DNA of 46,228 bases from an uncultured Bacteroidia bacterium (GCA_902779785.1 CACZDC010000008.1:1-46228); one strand, 5' to 3'; shown: positions 31,156 to 39,944, counted from the first letter of the stretch. A program made the numbers and translations. Notes: generated by a model not told the origin, from the letters alone.

Positions 31156-32481
31156 CTAAGCCTCCTTGATTGCACTTACGAGCGCATCGACTTCTTCCTT
31201 ACTGCGCTTTTCCGTAACACAGAAACTGACATATCCTTCCTTGACCGGGACGGCGGCGAAAAATCCCGCCTTCTCGAGCTTTTCCTGCAAGCCATCTCCC
31301 ATCAATGGTTTCAGAACGAACTCTTTGAGGAAAGCCTTCCCCGGGAACGGATCCTCGAAAAGCCCCGTTTCAAGCAGTCTGGCTTTGAGATAATGCGCTC
31401 CGTCGTAGCAGATTTCATTTAGCTTTTTCATACCGCCCGGCCCCATAAGCGAAAGATAAACAGTCACCCAAAGTGCCATCAGCGACTCATTTGAGCAGAT
31501 GTTGGAGGTGGCTTTTTCGCGGCGGATATGCTGCTCGCGAGCCTGCAGGGTCAGGACGAAAGACCTGCGTCCCTGCTTGTCGACGGTCTGCCCGACTATT
31601 CTGCCGGGCATTTTTCTCATATAATCCCTCTTTACCGCCATAAAGCCCACATAAGGGCCACCGTAGCATAGAGGAATGCCAAGTGACTGACCGTCGCCGA
31701 CTGCGATGTCAGCCCCCCACTCCGCCGGAGTCTTCAGAACAGCCAGGGCGGACGGATCACAGTATTCGACCATTATTGCCCCGGCCCCGTGGATAGCATC
31801 GGCAAAGCCGGAATGGTCCTCAATCAGGCCGAAACGGTTGATATGGGGCAGGATTACGCCTGCGACATCCCCCGTGGAAAGTTCGGCTTCCAAGGCCTGA
31901 GAAGAACTAACGCCGTCTACGACAGGCAGTGTGCCCAGAGGGACAGCGTGAAAACGGGCGTATGTCTCCACAACGGCCCGGACATTGGGCAATAGGCCGT
32001 CGGAAAGCAGTACACGGCTCTTTTTGCGCGTGCAGGCAAGGCACATCTTCATTGCTTCGGCTGCGGCGGTAGGTCCGTCGTACAGAGAGGCATTCGAAAC
32101 ATCCAGCCCGGTCAGCGAACATATCAGGCTCTGATATTCAAATATATAGCGAAGAGTTCCCTGCGAAATCTCACACTGATAGGGAGTGTAGGCGGTAAGG
32201 AATTCAGAACGGGAGGTAATATAAGGTATCACGGCAGGGGTATAGTGGTCATAAGCCCCCTGACCGGCGAAAACCTTCAGCTGCGGCACCATCTTCCCAA
32301 GAGACTCGAAATAATCCCTCACCTGCTGCTCGGAAAGAGCAGAAGGCAGAGCGGGAATATGCTTCTTGAAGAACTCCCCGGGAACGTCGCTGTACAGATC
32401 ATCGAGACTTTTCGCACCGATTCTCTCCAGCATTGCGCTCACATCTTCCTCGGTATGAGGAAAATAAGGAAACTGACTCAT
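31156..32481 (-). CDS. gcvPA: Glycine dehydrogenase (decarboxylating) subunit 1
   Basis: 441 residues, the N-terminal-half P-protein subunit. Recognisable are [19 protein letters not shown] at the start, [67 protein letters not shown] and [17 protein letters not shown]. It carries no PLP lysine of its own and forms the active enzyme with GcvPB. The gene lies 1 bp after gcvH. Split P-proteins are common in Firmicutes, Thermotogae and archaea, whereas the P-proteins I know from Bacteroides are single chains. Confidence 0.96.
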   Translation of the reverse strand: MSQFPYFPHTEEDVSAMLERIGAKSLDDLYSDVPGEFFKKHIPALPSALSEQQVRDYFESLGKMVPQLKVFAGQGAYDHYTPAVIPYITSRSEFLTAYTPYQCEISQGTLRYIFEYQSLICSLTGLDVSNASLYDGPTAAAEAMKMCLACTRKKSRVLLSDGLLPNVRAVVETYARFHAVPLGTLPVVDGVSSSQALEAELSTGDVAGVILPHINRFGLIEDHSGFADAIHGAGAIMVEYCDPSALAVLKTPAEWGADIAVGDGQSLGIPLCYGGPYVGFMAVKRDYMRKMPGRIVGQTVDKQGRRSFVLTLQAREQHIRREKATSNICSNESLMALWVTVYLSLMGPGGMKKLNEICYDGAHYLKARLLETGLFEDPFPGKAFLKEFVLKPLMGDGLQEKLEKAGFFAAVPVKEGYVSFCVTEKRSKEEVDALVSAIKEA

Positions 32482-32482
32482 C

Positions 32483-32863
32483 TTACTCTCCTATAAGGCT
32501 CCTGTAGGCTTCGGCGTCAAGCAAGGCATCCAACTCTGACGTGTCTGACATCTCAATCTTGATGATCCAGGCGGCGAAAGCATCCTCATTGACCTTTTCG
32601 GGAGCATTCTCCAGCTCCTCATTGACCTCTACCACTTTCCCCGAAACCGGGCAATAGAGTTCGCTTGAAGCCTTTACGCTCTCGAGGGCGCCGAAATCTT
32701 CGCCGGCTTCGAATTCATCGTCCACCTCAGGCACGTCGACATAGGTGATTTCGCCCATTTCCTTCTGTGCAAAATCGCTCACGCCGATAATGGCGATATC
32801 ACCTTCGACTTTGACCCATTCGTGGGATTCGGAATACTTGAGGCCTTCTACTATTTTACTCAT
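32483..32863 (-). CDS. gcvH: Glycine cleavage system H protein
   Basis: 126 residues, standard length. The lipoyl-bearing lysine is K64 in [12 protein letters not shown], with the surrounding [31 protein letters not shown] strands and the acidic C-terminal helix. It shuttles the aminomethyl group between P-, T- and L-proteins. Lipoylation could use the lipoate ligase at 530-1492. It follows gcvT by 21 bp. Confidence 0.97.
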   Translation of the reverse strand: MSKIVEGLKYSESHEWVKVEGDIAIIGVSDFAQKEMGEITYVDVPEVDDEFEAGEDFGALESVKASSELYCPVSGKVVEVNEELENAPEKVNEDAFAAWIIKIEMSDTSELDALLDAEAYRSLIGE

Positions 32864-32884
32864 AACTTTTTGATATTTAGTTGT

Positions 32885-34000
32885 TTACTTTTTATAATTC
32901 GTTTGATAAAAGCGCTTTTTGACAACCTTGCCGGGGAAAGTTTTCTTGCGGATTCTGATCCACAGAGGTGTATCCAGTGACGCATAGGCGCTATCCACAA
33001 GGGCGAAACAGATGCTCTTGTCCAGCGAGATGGAATGGTAACCCGTAGTAACGATTCCGACTTCCCTTTCATCCTCTGTCTCAACCATATAGCCGGCTCT
33101 CGGGATGGCCTTATCCTCTATTTCTATGCCCACAAGCTTCTTTGCCGTCCCTTCGGTCTTCTGCTTCAGGAGAGCCTCCCTGCCTATGAAGTCCTTGTCC
33201 AGTTTGCAGAACATCCCCAGACCGGCCATCACCGGGCTTATTTCGGGACTGAGTTCGTCCCCGTACAGAGGAAGACCCGCCTCGAAGCGGAGAGTGTCGC
33301 GGCAACCGAGTCCGCAGGGCTGGACGCCGGCGGAAAGGAACTTGTCCCACAACTCGACTATACCTTCCGGAGCGGTATAAAGTTCGAAACCATCCTCTCC
33401 GGTATAGCCTGTACGGCTCACTATCAAGCGTTTACCCCTATACTCTGAATCCAGGAAAGTATAGAAGGACAGATCTGCAACAGCCTTGTCTCCGAGAATA
33501 TCACATACATATTTCTCGGCCTCGGGCCCCTGGACAGCCACCTGGCCCCATTCATCGGAAGCATTTACGGCCCTGCAGTCAAAGCCCTTGATCTGCTCCT
33601 GTATCCAGGCATAGTCTTTAGCGATATTCGCCGCATTTACTACAAGGAGATAGTGATTATCCTCAAACTCCTTATAGACAAGGAGATCATCCACGACACC
33701 TCCGTCCGGATAGCACATCATTCCATAGAGAATCTTCCCTTTGTCCATACCCCTCACTTCATTGGTGAAGATATGGTTGACAAATGCCTCGGCTTCCGTT
33801 CCGGATACGAAGATTTCGCCCATATGTGAAACGTCGAAGATCCCGGCCTTTTCACGTACAGCAAGATGTTCAGTGATTATGGAGCCATACTGGATAGGCA
33901 TATCAAAGCCGGCAAAGGGACTCATCTTTGCGCCAAGCGCGATATGCTTCTGATGCAGACAAGTCTGCTGCAGTGGCTCATTTGATAAAATTTCAGACAT
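32885..34000 (-). CDS. gcvT: Aminomethyltransferase (T-protein)
   Basis: 371 residues. T-protein releases ammonia from the aminomethyl-lipoyl arm and forms 5,10-methylene-tetrahydrofolate. Recognised blocks are MSPFAGFDMPIQY, VSHMGEIFVSGTEAEAFVNHI, LVVNAANIAKDYAWI, SRTGYTGEDGFELY, CGLGCRDTLRFEAGLPLYG and the C-terminal RAGYMVETEDEREVGIVTTG. The start overlaps the end of the arginase-like gene by 8 bp, so the two are translationally linked. Confidence 0.96.
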   Translation of the reverse strand: MSEILSNEPLQQTCLHQKHIALGAKMSPFAGFDMPIQYGSIITEHLAVREKAGIFDVSHMGEIFVSGTEAEAFVNHIFTNEVRGMDKGKILYGMMCYPDGGVVDDLLVYKEFEDNHYLLVVNAANIAKDYAWIQEQIKGFDCRAVNASDEWGQVAVQGPEAEKYVCDILGDKAVADLSFYTFLDSEYRGKRLIVSRTGYTGEDGFELYTAPEGIVELWDKFLSAGVQPCGLGCRDTLRFEAGLPLYGDELSPEISPVMAGLGMFCKLDKDFIGREALLKQKTEGTAKKLVGIEIEDKAIPRAGYMVETEDEREVGIVTTGYHSISLDKSICFALVDSAYASLDTPLWIRIRKKTFPGKVVKKRFYQTNYKK

Positions 34001-34712
34001 AGCAATGGTTTAAGTAATCGCTTATAAGTTTTTGTAATTCAATGTTTGTCCTTAAGTTAATTTCATAATCTTCGGCTTTTGCACCTTTTGACTCCGTGAG
34101 TTCTCCACAGATGTCAATCCCAAGTATTTCGGCTCCGCTGCCCAGCACCTCGCGAATTATCTCCTTTACCTCATCCAGGCTTAAATTCCCCTGGCTCCAG
34201 TCCGTCCTGGCATAGTCCCGGCCCATCACATCCTTATCCAAAGAGATATATACACGCCTTGGCGCCACTTGGGCGAAAGCCTTCTTGAAATCCTCCGGCC
34301 CTTTCAACTCCCCTTCCGGCCCTACGGCAAGCAGTCCTTCCAAAGCCTTCGAGTTCTTGCGAAGTTCCTTCACCCATCCGCCGCAGCTCAGTATCTCACC
34401 GAATTCCGGCGCCTGGTCGTCCGGATGATTGTCCAGCAGCACCAGGGTAAAAGGATCTTCAATACTCTCCGCAAAGAGCAGCGACATATAGTGATAGTCT
34501 CCGCTGTCTATCCAACGCACCACTTCTTTCCTGCCGTCTGTCAAAGCCCTGATCTTCTTCTCGGCCTCCCCGTCGCAATAGCACTGAGCCCCTTCAACTC
34601 CTTTGAAATCGAGTACTTCAAAAGGGATTCCATCCCCCCGAAGCGCCTTTATAAAGCCCTCCTCCTCATAGACTCCGCTGAAATCGCATATCAAAAGGCC
34701 TTTGTTTCGCAC
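33993..34712 (-). CDS. Arginase/ureohydrolase-fold protein at the head of the gcv operon
   Basis: 239 residues from a GTG at 34712. Metal-binding motifs of the arginase/agmatinase/formiminoglutamase superfamily are visible: LLDNHPDDQ (D-x-H-x-D) and SLDKDVMGRD (S-x-D-x-D), then GIDICGE near the end. The protein is shorter than arginase (about 300) and lacks the usual N-terminal GG-DHS motif, so the substrate is unknown; a guanidino or formimino compound is likely from the fold. No ribosome-binding site is seen before the GTG, and the promoter is not clear. The 8-bp overlap with gcvT suggests a role related to glycine or one-carbon metabolism. Confidence 0.75.
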   Translation of the reverse strand: MRNKGLLICDFSGVYEEEGFIKALRGDGIPFEVLDFKGVEGAQCYCDGEAEKKIRALTDGRKEVVRWIDSGDYHYMSLLFAESIEDPFTLVLLDNHPDDQAPEFGEILSCGGWVKELRKNSKALEGLLAVGPEGELKGPEDFKKAFAQVAPRRVYISLDKDVMGRDYARTDWSQGNLSLDEVKEIIREVLGSGAEILGIDICGELTESKGAKAEDYEINLRTNIELQKLISDYLNHCYV

Positions 34713-34799
34713 CTATAACTATCTATCTTAAAATCAATGAATATAACAATATTGTTTACACTAATAACAAAAGTGTTAATATCGCAAATCAATAAACAA

Positions 34800-36569
34800 C
34801 TACAGCCACATCACAGGCCAGACAGGGAAATTAGCGTGGTTTTTAGAGGAATAATTAAACATTACTATATAAGTATTGGGATCGTCAGATTTTGGTGTCA
34901 ATCTCCAGTCTTCCATATAATAACCACTGTAAGCACCGTAGGCAGTGCAACAATAACGCGGCTTATTCTCAAAACACAAGGGATTGTCAAGGGACAGAGC
35001 GCAATACGGATCAGAAATGAATTCTATATCAGCCTTGCCGGGGATGAACCACTGGATGCCACGCTTGCCAGTCTGATGTGCCGAATTATAATTCTCCACT
35101 TCAGGAATCACTTCAATGCGTTTACTTACATAGTTTGCATTAGTGTTATAAACATCACGAAGTGCACAATAACGGGCATAACCAAACTTGTTACTGGAGA
35201 AGCCGGCATACCTGTCGGCAAGAAAAGCATCGGAAGCGCAAGCTTCATTATTCGGGCAGAAAGCAACTTTATTTGCACATTCGCCGGCCGCAAGTACAAG
35301 TCCGTGAATATGAGTTTTATTGCCGTTGACATAGCTGGCTCCGACAAGTGAAGACTCTGCAATCATTGAAGAAGTCTTGTAAATCTTGTTTCCGAGAAAA
35401 TCCTCCGAAGAAGCTGGCTTTCCTACGGTAGCGAGAACGCCTATGAACACTTCCCCGCTGTTGCTTGGACGCGCTTTCTTCGCTCCACCCTCGAAACGGT
35501 TCTGGCAGCGCCGGCCGCAGTCATAGAGAATAAACGGGCCGTTCGTTGTACTCTCATTCGCGGCTCTGTAATAGACATAATCGCCGGGCTTAGGCGTCAT
35601 ATCGTTGTAGTCGTTGATATAGAGCCGGACAGTCTTTTTCTTTGAACCGTCTATAGTCGCGACTTCAATGTCAAAAGGCTGAGGAGAAGACAACTTGGCC
35701 GTAATAACTACTTCCCTGGAATAATCACTGTTAGTAAGCTGGTTCCCGACGTAGGAAAAATACTGTTTGTAGTTAGTGGGAGGATTAAGCGTGATAACCT
35801 GGGAGGCCTCTGCGGGCTCCACCCGTACCTTGAAAGCGACTGCGCTGCCGGAAAGGACTTCGAGTTCTTTGTCGCCGGAAGAAATGACCAGATTCTCCGG
35901 AGCGTATGACACATTTACATTCACGCGGTCAAATATAGACGGCTTCTGGGCGATTTCGACCCGTACGACAGCACTTCCGCCTCCCTTGACGCCTTTCAGA
36001 AGGCCGTCAGAGGAAATGGAAACATACTCTGATCCGCTTTCCACCGACCACTTGACCGGGGTATTGACCGTCTGGCCTGAAGTGTTCTTTATCGTAGTTC
36101 CAAGTTGCAAGCTTTCGGCGCTGGACATATTTATGGTCTTGTCGCCACTTATCCTCGGGGAATTAATTGCGACAGAAGCTATGGCCGCACCTATCGTAAC
36201 AGTAAGCTTTTTTGAACTGCCCGGGCCGAATTTGGGCTTGAGCATAAATACTACAGTGCCCTTGCCCTTAGGTGCAAGGTGGATGGAATGAGCGTTTACG
36301 CTGTATTCCATAAGGGATTCTCCCTGCTCGACAATTACCCTGGCGTGCTCTGTCAGGCTCGCCTCGGCAGGGACAGTTTTCACCGGAATATCTACCGGGT
36401 CGCCATCCTCGATGATGGACATATCCTCCACGATAAACTCCGTAATCTCCACATCGGTGAGAGCAGTGTTTCCACCGCCTCCCGAAGGTGTATCGCTTTC
36501 ATTGACTTTGTCCTTTCCGCAGGAGAGGGCAACTGAAGCGAATAAAACCAATGTCAGAAACCTTTTCAT
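34800..36569 (-). CDS. Large lipoprotein with Ig-like repeats and a cysteine-rich C-terminal half
   Basis: 589 residues. Lipoprotein signal: hydrophobic segment then LSC, with the lipidated cysteine at 17, followed by a glycine-rich linker (SGGGGN). Residues 40-320 look like three bacterial Ig-like (BIG2-type) domains: KTVPAEASL, VKWSVESGSEYVSISSDGLLKGVKGGGSAVVRVE and VRVEPAEASQVITL. The C-terminal 260 residues begin KPGDYVYYRAANES and hold about ten cysteines, including CGRRC and RYCC, which suggests disulfide bonding outside the cytoplasm. I do not recognise this half. The gene's ATG overlaps the ammonia-lyase stop by 4 bp, so the two are co-translated; that pairing is unexplained. Confidence 0.75.
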   Translation of the reverse strand: MKRFLTLVLFASVALSCGKDKVNESDTPSGGGGNTALTDVEITEFIVEDMSIIEDGDPVDIPVKTVPAEASLTEHARVIVEQGESLMEYSVNAHSIHLAPKGKGTVVFMLKPKFGPGSSKKLTVTIGAAIASVAINSPRISGDKTINMSSAESLQLGTTIKNTSGQTVNTPVKWSVESGSEYVSISSDGLLKGVKGGGSAVVRVEIAQKPSIFDRVNVNVSYAPENLVISSGDKELEVLSGSAVAFKVRVEPAEASQVITLNPPTNYKQYFSYVGNQLTNSDYSREVVITAKLSSPQPFDIEVATIDGSKKKTVRLYINDYNDMTPKPGDYVYYRAANESTTNGPFILYDCGRRCQNRFEGGAKKARPSNSGEVFIGVLATVGKPASSEDFLGNKIYKTSSMIAESSLVGASYVNGNKTHIHGLVLAAGECANKVAFCPNNEACASDAFLADRYAGFSSNKFGYARYCALRDVYNTNANYVSKRIEVIPEVENYNSAHQTGKRGIQWFIPGKADIEFISDPYCALSLDNPLCFENKPRYCCTAYGAYSGYYMEDWRLTPKSDDPNTYIVMFNYSSKNHANFPVWPVMWL

Positions 36570-38080
36570 TTCAAGCAGAGCGGATTAGATTTAAGATAAT
36601 CTCCTACCCGGGATATCTCCTTATAGAAAGGAGTATCTTCGAGTATGACCGGCTGAATATCGCGCACTGCATCATAGACCTTGCGGGAAGTTTCTGACAA
36701 TGAGTCTTTTATACCGAGACAGTCCGTAGCCTGAGCGAGGGCGATATATTGAATAGAGAGTACCTGCCAGACGTTTTCAATCACCTGACGGCAAAGGAGG
36801 GCGGAATTTGTGCCCATAGACACAATGTCCTGATTATCATTATTGTTAGGGATACTGTGGACATAATTGGGCATTGACAGACTCTGGCACTCCGCAGTCG
36901 TAGATGTCGCAGTGAACTGGCAGGCCTGCATACCGTAATTAAGTCCCAGCCTGCCCATATTCAGGAAAGGCGGAAGGATGCCGTTGATACGGTCGTGGAA
37001 GAGGTAGTTGAGCTGACGCTCGGCCGTCATAGCAACACGCGTCATAACAATCTTGACCTTGTCCTCTTCTAGGGAGACATAGTCCCCGTGGAAATTGCCA
37101 CCGTGATAGACGTTTCCGCTTTCGGGGTCTACAATCGGATTGTCACACGCGGAATTTATCTCATTTTCAAGCACTTCCCGGGCTGCGTAGAGAGTGTCGG
37201 CGACAGGACCGAGTATCTGGGGGGCGCAGCGGAGCGAATAATAGGGCTGAACCTTATGGTCAAAGACCTTCTCACTGTGCTTCCCTTCGTAAAGCTCGTG
37301 CTCCCTCTGACGGAGGCACTTGCTTGAAGCGGAAAGCCTGCGCATACGCCCTGCAATCAGCTGCTGTCCCTTCTGGCGGCGGACCGAATTAAGCTCTTCG
37401 GCCATCAGATCGTCGTAGGAAGCGGCAATCTCGTTCATCCATACGGCCGCCAGCGTCGCCCAGTCAAGAATACGCTCCGCCTCGAACTGATTGACCATTG
37501 CTATCCCGGTCATCACGGAAGTGCCGTTCGTAGCGCTCAGGCCTTCGCGGATATGAATGGCCATAGGCTTGAGTCCCAATGACTTGAGAACTCCGGCTGA
37601 AGCCTGCCATTTACCCTTGTACAGGACTTCGCCCTCGCCTATCAGCGTCAGAGCGATATGGGCGAGCTGTACAAGGTCGCCGCTTGCTCCCACCGAACCG
37701 TGACGGGGAATGAAAGGAATTATATCATTGTTGATGAATTCCTTCAGAAGAAGGACCACGTCGGGATGGACTCCGGAGCGGCCTTGAAGGAAGGTGCCGA
37801 GTCTCGCAAGCATTGCAGCCTTGACGAGTGCAGGCTCAAGAGGCTCCCCCGCTCCGGTAGAATGGCTGCGGATGATATTGTACTGAAGATTCTTCAGATA
37901 TTCATCCTCCACCCTCCACTGGGCCATAGGCCCGAATCCGGTATTTATGCCGTAGATAATCTTGTCAGAAGAAAAGCGTTTCAAGAAATCATAACTCTTT
38001 CTGACAAGCCCCATCTGGCTGTCAGTCAACGTCAGCTTCTTCCCTTTGTAAAGAATTTCTTCAACTTGCTTAAGTGTCAT
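36566..38080 (-). CDS. Aromatic amino acid ammonia-lyase (MIO enzyme; tyrosine-lyase-like)
   Basis: 504 residues. The MIO prosthetic group forms from A132-S133-G134 in GSVGASGDLVQLAH, and the catalytic tyrosine is Y43 in YGINTGFGPMAQ. Automatic annotation would say histidine ammonia-lyase (HutH). However, where histidine lyases read NQEDHVSM, with the glutamate that holds the imidazole, this protein reads DNQDIVSMGT with Q417. The whole protein closely resembles, as I recall it, the Flavobacterium johnsoniae tyrosine ammonia-lyase (YGVNTGFGPMAQ, VHSIPNNNDNQDIVSM). Release of ammonia from tyrosine to give p-coumarate is thus the best guess. S72-H73 at the selectivity site is shared with that enzyme and with histidine lyases. 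No hutU, hutI or pigment genes are nearby. Confidence 0.82.
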   Translation of the reverse strand: MTLKQVEEILYKGKKLTLTDSQMGLVRKSYDFLKRFSSDKIIYGINTGFGPMAQWRVEDEYLKNLQYNIIRSHSTGAGEPLEPALVKAAMLARLGTFLQGRSGVHPDVVLLLKEFINNDIIPFIPRHGSVGASGDLVQLAHIALTLIGEGEVLYKGKWQASAGVLKSLGLKPMAIHIREGLSATNGTSVMTGIAMVNQFEAERILDWATLAAVWMNEIAASYDDLMAEELNSVRRQKGQQLIAGRMRRLSASSKCLRQREHELYEGKHSEKVFDHKVQPYYSLRCAPQILGPVADTLYAAREVLENEINSACDNPIVDPESGNVYHGGNFHGDYVSLEEDKVKIVMTRVAMTAERQLNYLFHDRINGILPPFLNMGRLGLNYGMQACQFTATSTTAECQSLSMPNYVHSIPNNNDNQDIVSMGTNSALLCRQVIENVWQVLSIQYIALAQATDCLGIKDSLSETSRKVYDAVRDIQPVILEDTPFYKEISRVGDYLKSNPLCLK

Positions 38081-38105
38081 CTCAATCTATAATTCAAAAT
38101 CCGAT

Positions 38106-39317
38106 TCAATTCTTCAGCAGTGAGTCCAGCCTGGCGGAACGGAGCCTGACAAGGCTGTCCAGCAGAGGCTTGTTTTCCGGACGCACCGGCTCTGAAGGCG
38201 GCGATTCCATTGTGAGCGGGTTTATCGGAGTACCGTTCTTCCATACACGGAAATCCAGGTGAGGTCCCGTAGCAGTCCCCGTCATACCCACATAGCCGAT
38301 TACCTGCCCCTGGCGGACGTGGCTCCCCACATTAATTCCGGAAGCATATTTGGAAAGGTGCAGGTAGGCAGTGGTATAGACGCTGTTATGCCTGACTTTC
38401 AAGGTGTTGCCTCCACCGCCTCCCCAGCCCTTGCTGATTACGGTACCGTCACCGATGCTCAACACCGGAGTCCCGGTGGGGGCGGCATAGTCCACCCCGG
38501 TATGGGGACGGACCACACCGTGGACGGGATGCTTGCGGTGATACGAAAAACCTGACGAGATACGGGTAAACTTGAGCGGAGCCTTGAGGAAGGCTTTCTG
38601 CATACTCTCCCCCTTCTCGTTCCAATAAGCGTTGCGGCCGTCTCCCTGGTCGAAATACACCGCCGGAAGGAGTGTTTCCCCACGGCTGAATACGGCATAT
38701 TCTATCCCGTCTATTCCGACGGACTCTCCCTCACAGTACTTTTCACGGTAAAGAACCCGGAAGCGGTCCCCCTGCTGAAGGCCGAAGAAATCTACGGTCC
38801 AGGCGTAAATGTCTGCAAGCTCGACTATCATCTGCGGCGACACCTCGGCATCTATCATATCGTTCCAAAGGGAAGAAGTAATCGTCACATCCGCTGTCTT
38901 TTCCTTGAGTATCACCTCTTTACGTACGGTATAGACCGAATCGCAGCAGCGGAATACGGTGGAAAGCACCTTATCGTTGTGGTAGACGACGTAACGAAGC
39001 GAAAGCGAATCTTCGTAATATGCGTCCCAGCGCTTTCCGGAGCGCATCTTTCGCACGTCGAAAACACTGTCACACTTCTGGACGAGGGAATATGAATCCA
39101 TGGCGGAAAGCCCGAGACGCGTCATCAATGCGGTGAAAGTCTCACCCTCCGCGATTACTCCGCTTTTTACGCTGAATGAATCAGTGCAGAATCCGAGAGG
39201 ATAGACCGTATCCTTCTGAATCTGAACGGGAGCGTTTTCTCCACCGCGTCCGCCCCGCAGACAGGAAGCGGCCGCGACGCAGGCGAGAACCAGTGCAATT
39301 TTTATCCTAAGTTTCAT
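38106..39317 (-). CDS. M23 (LytM-type) peptidoglycan peptidase lipoprotein
   Basis: 403 residues. Lipoprotein signal with cysteine 19 (AAASC). Residues 30-260 form an OapA/LysM-like region, and the last 140 residues are the M23 peptidase domain with RPHTGVDYAAPTGTPV (H-x3-D zinc ligands). The second motif reads GPHLDFRV: the usual HLHFE has lost its second histidine, a variant I associate with Bacteroidota homologues. It may cleave cross-bridges or, if zinc binding is altered, act as a regulator. A consensus-like promoter precedes it. The ammonia-lyase gene follows after 25 bp on the same strand. Confidence 0.87.
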   Translation of the reverse strand: MKLRIKIALVLACVAAASCLRGGRGGENAPVQIQKDTVYPLGFCTDSFSVKSGVIAEGETFTALMTRLGLSAMDSYSLVQKCDSVFDVRKMRSGKRWDAYYEDSLSLRYVVYHNDKVLSTVFRCCDSVYTVRKEVILKEKTADVTITSSLWNDMIDAEVSPQMIVELADIYAWTVDFFGLQQGDRFRVLYREKYCEGESVGIDGIEYAVFSRGETLLPAVYFDQGDGRNAYWNEKGESMQKAFLKAPLKFTRISSGFSYHRKHPVHGVVRPHTGVDYAAPTGTPVLSIGDGTVISKGWGGGGGNTLKVRHNSVYTTAYLHLSKYASGINVGSHVRQGQVIGYVGMTGTATGPHLDFRVWKNGTPINPLTMESPPSEPVRPENKPLLDSLVRLRSARLDSLLKN

Positions 39318-39326
39318 AAAACAGCA

Positions 39327-39358
39327 TAAAGGTAATAAATAGAATCTGAAGTATCAAA
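39327..39358 (-). promoter_or_regulatory. Promoter of the M23 lipoprotein gene
   Basis: On the minus strand, TTTG (39355-39358), 20 bp, then TACCTTTA (39327-39334), one base off the -7 consensus. The box lies 9 nt from the ATG. Confidence 0.5.
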
Positions 39359-39367
39359 TAAAATCCT

Positions 39368-39375
39368 TATCTTTG
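39368..39375 (+). promoter_or_regulatory. -7 promoter element of the ECF S-component gene (TATCTTTG)
   Basis: TAnnTTTG match, 25 bp before the ATG at 39401, divergent from the M23 promoter. Confidence 0.5.
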
Positions 39376-39400
39376 TGCGAATTGAAACCATAGCATAAGT

Positions 39401-39910
39401 ATGAACACTACGACAATTGCCCGGGAGAGATACAACTTTGCAAGTCTCCGTACCTATATAGCAGCGGCCATTTTCATCTGTGGAAACATCATAGTCCCGC
39501 AGCTGTGCCACCTTATCCCCAACGGAGGACTGATTTTCCTGCCCATATACTTCTTCACCCTGGTCGGGACCTTCAAATGCGGATGGAAAGTCGGTCTGAT
39601 GACCGCGATTCTCTCTCCGCTCGTCAATTGCGCTCTCTTTGGTATGCCCCCCGTGGCTTCGCTTCCTGCGATACTTATCAAGTCACTTGCATTAGTAGGC
39701 TCTATCGCATTGGTCAGCAAATATATGCGTTTCTCCATTTTGTCCGTCGCCATCGCCGTCATCGCCTACCAGCTTGTAGGAATGAGCGCTGAATTTCTGA
39801 TGGATTTCAACTTTATGCACGCGCTTCAGGACGTAAGGATCGGCTGGCCCGGAATTCTGATCCAGATTGTCGGCGGCTACCTGCTTCTCAAAGCAGTGGA
39901 AAAGTGGTGA
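39401..39910 (+). CDS. ECF transporter S component-like membrane protein
   Basis: 169 residues with five to six hydrophobic helices, the size and layout of the substrate-binding S components of energy-coupling-factor vitamin transporters. The central loop GLIFLPIYFFTLVGTFKCGWKVGLMTAILSPLVNCALFG is typical of the group. The substrate (a vitamin or precursor) cannot be inferred, and no ECF ATPase or T component is nearby, so it would share a module encoded elsewhere. Confidence 0.75.
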   Translation: MNTTTIARERYNFASLRTYIAAAIFICGNIIVPQLCHLIPNGGLIFLPIYFFTLVGTFKCGWKVGLMTAILSPLVNCALFGMPPVASLPAILIKSLALVGSIALVSKYMRFSILSVAIAVIAYQLVGMSAEFLMDFNFMHALQDVRIGWPGILIQIVGGYLLLKAVEKW

Positions 39911-39913
39911 GCA

Positions 39914-39944
39914 TTGCATAAATAGAAAATAATTCCTATTTTTG
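39914..39944 (+). promoter_or_regulatory. Promoter of the DUF1846 gene
   Basis: TTGC (39914-39917), 19 bp, then TATTTTTG (39937-39944), 29 bp before the ATG at 39974. Confidence 0.6.

Noticed and set aside
34713-34799. Glycine riboswitch upstream of the gcv operon
   Set aside because: Only 87 bp separate the preceding lipoprotein stop from the GTG start, the DNA is AT-rich, and no tandem aptamer-like GC-rich stems are visible.
36566-38080. Plain HutH (histidine utilisation) label
   Set aside because: The diagnostic glutamate and histidine of NQEDHVSM are replaced and no hut genes are present, so the narrower histidine claim is not supported.
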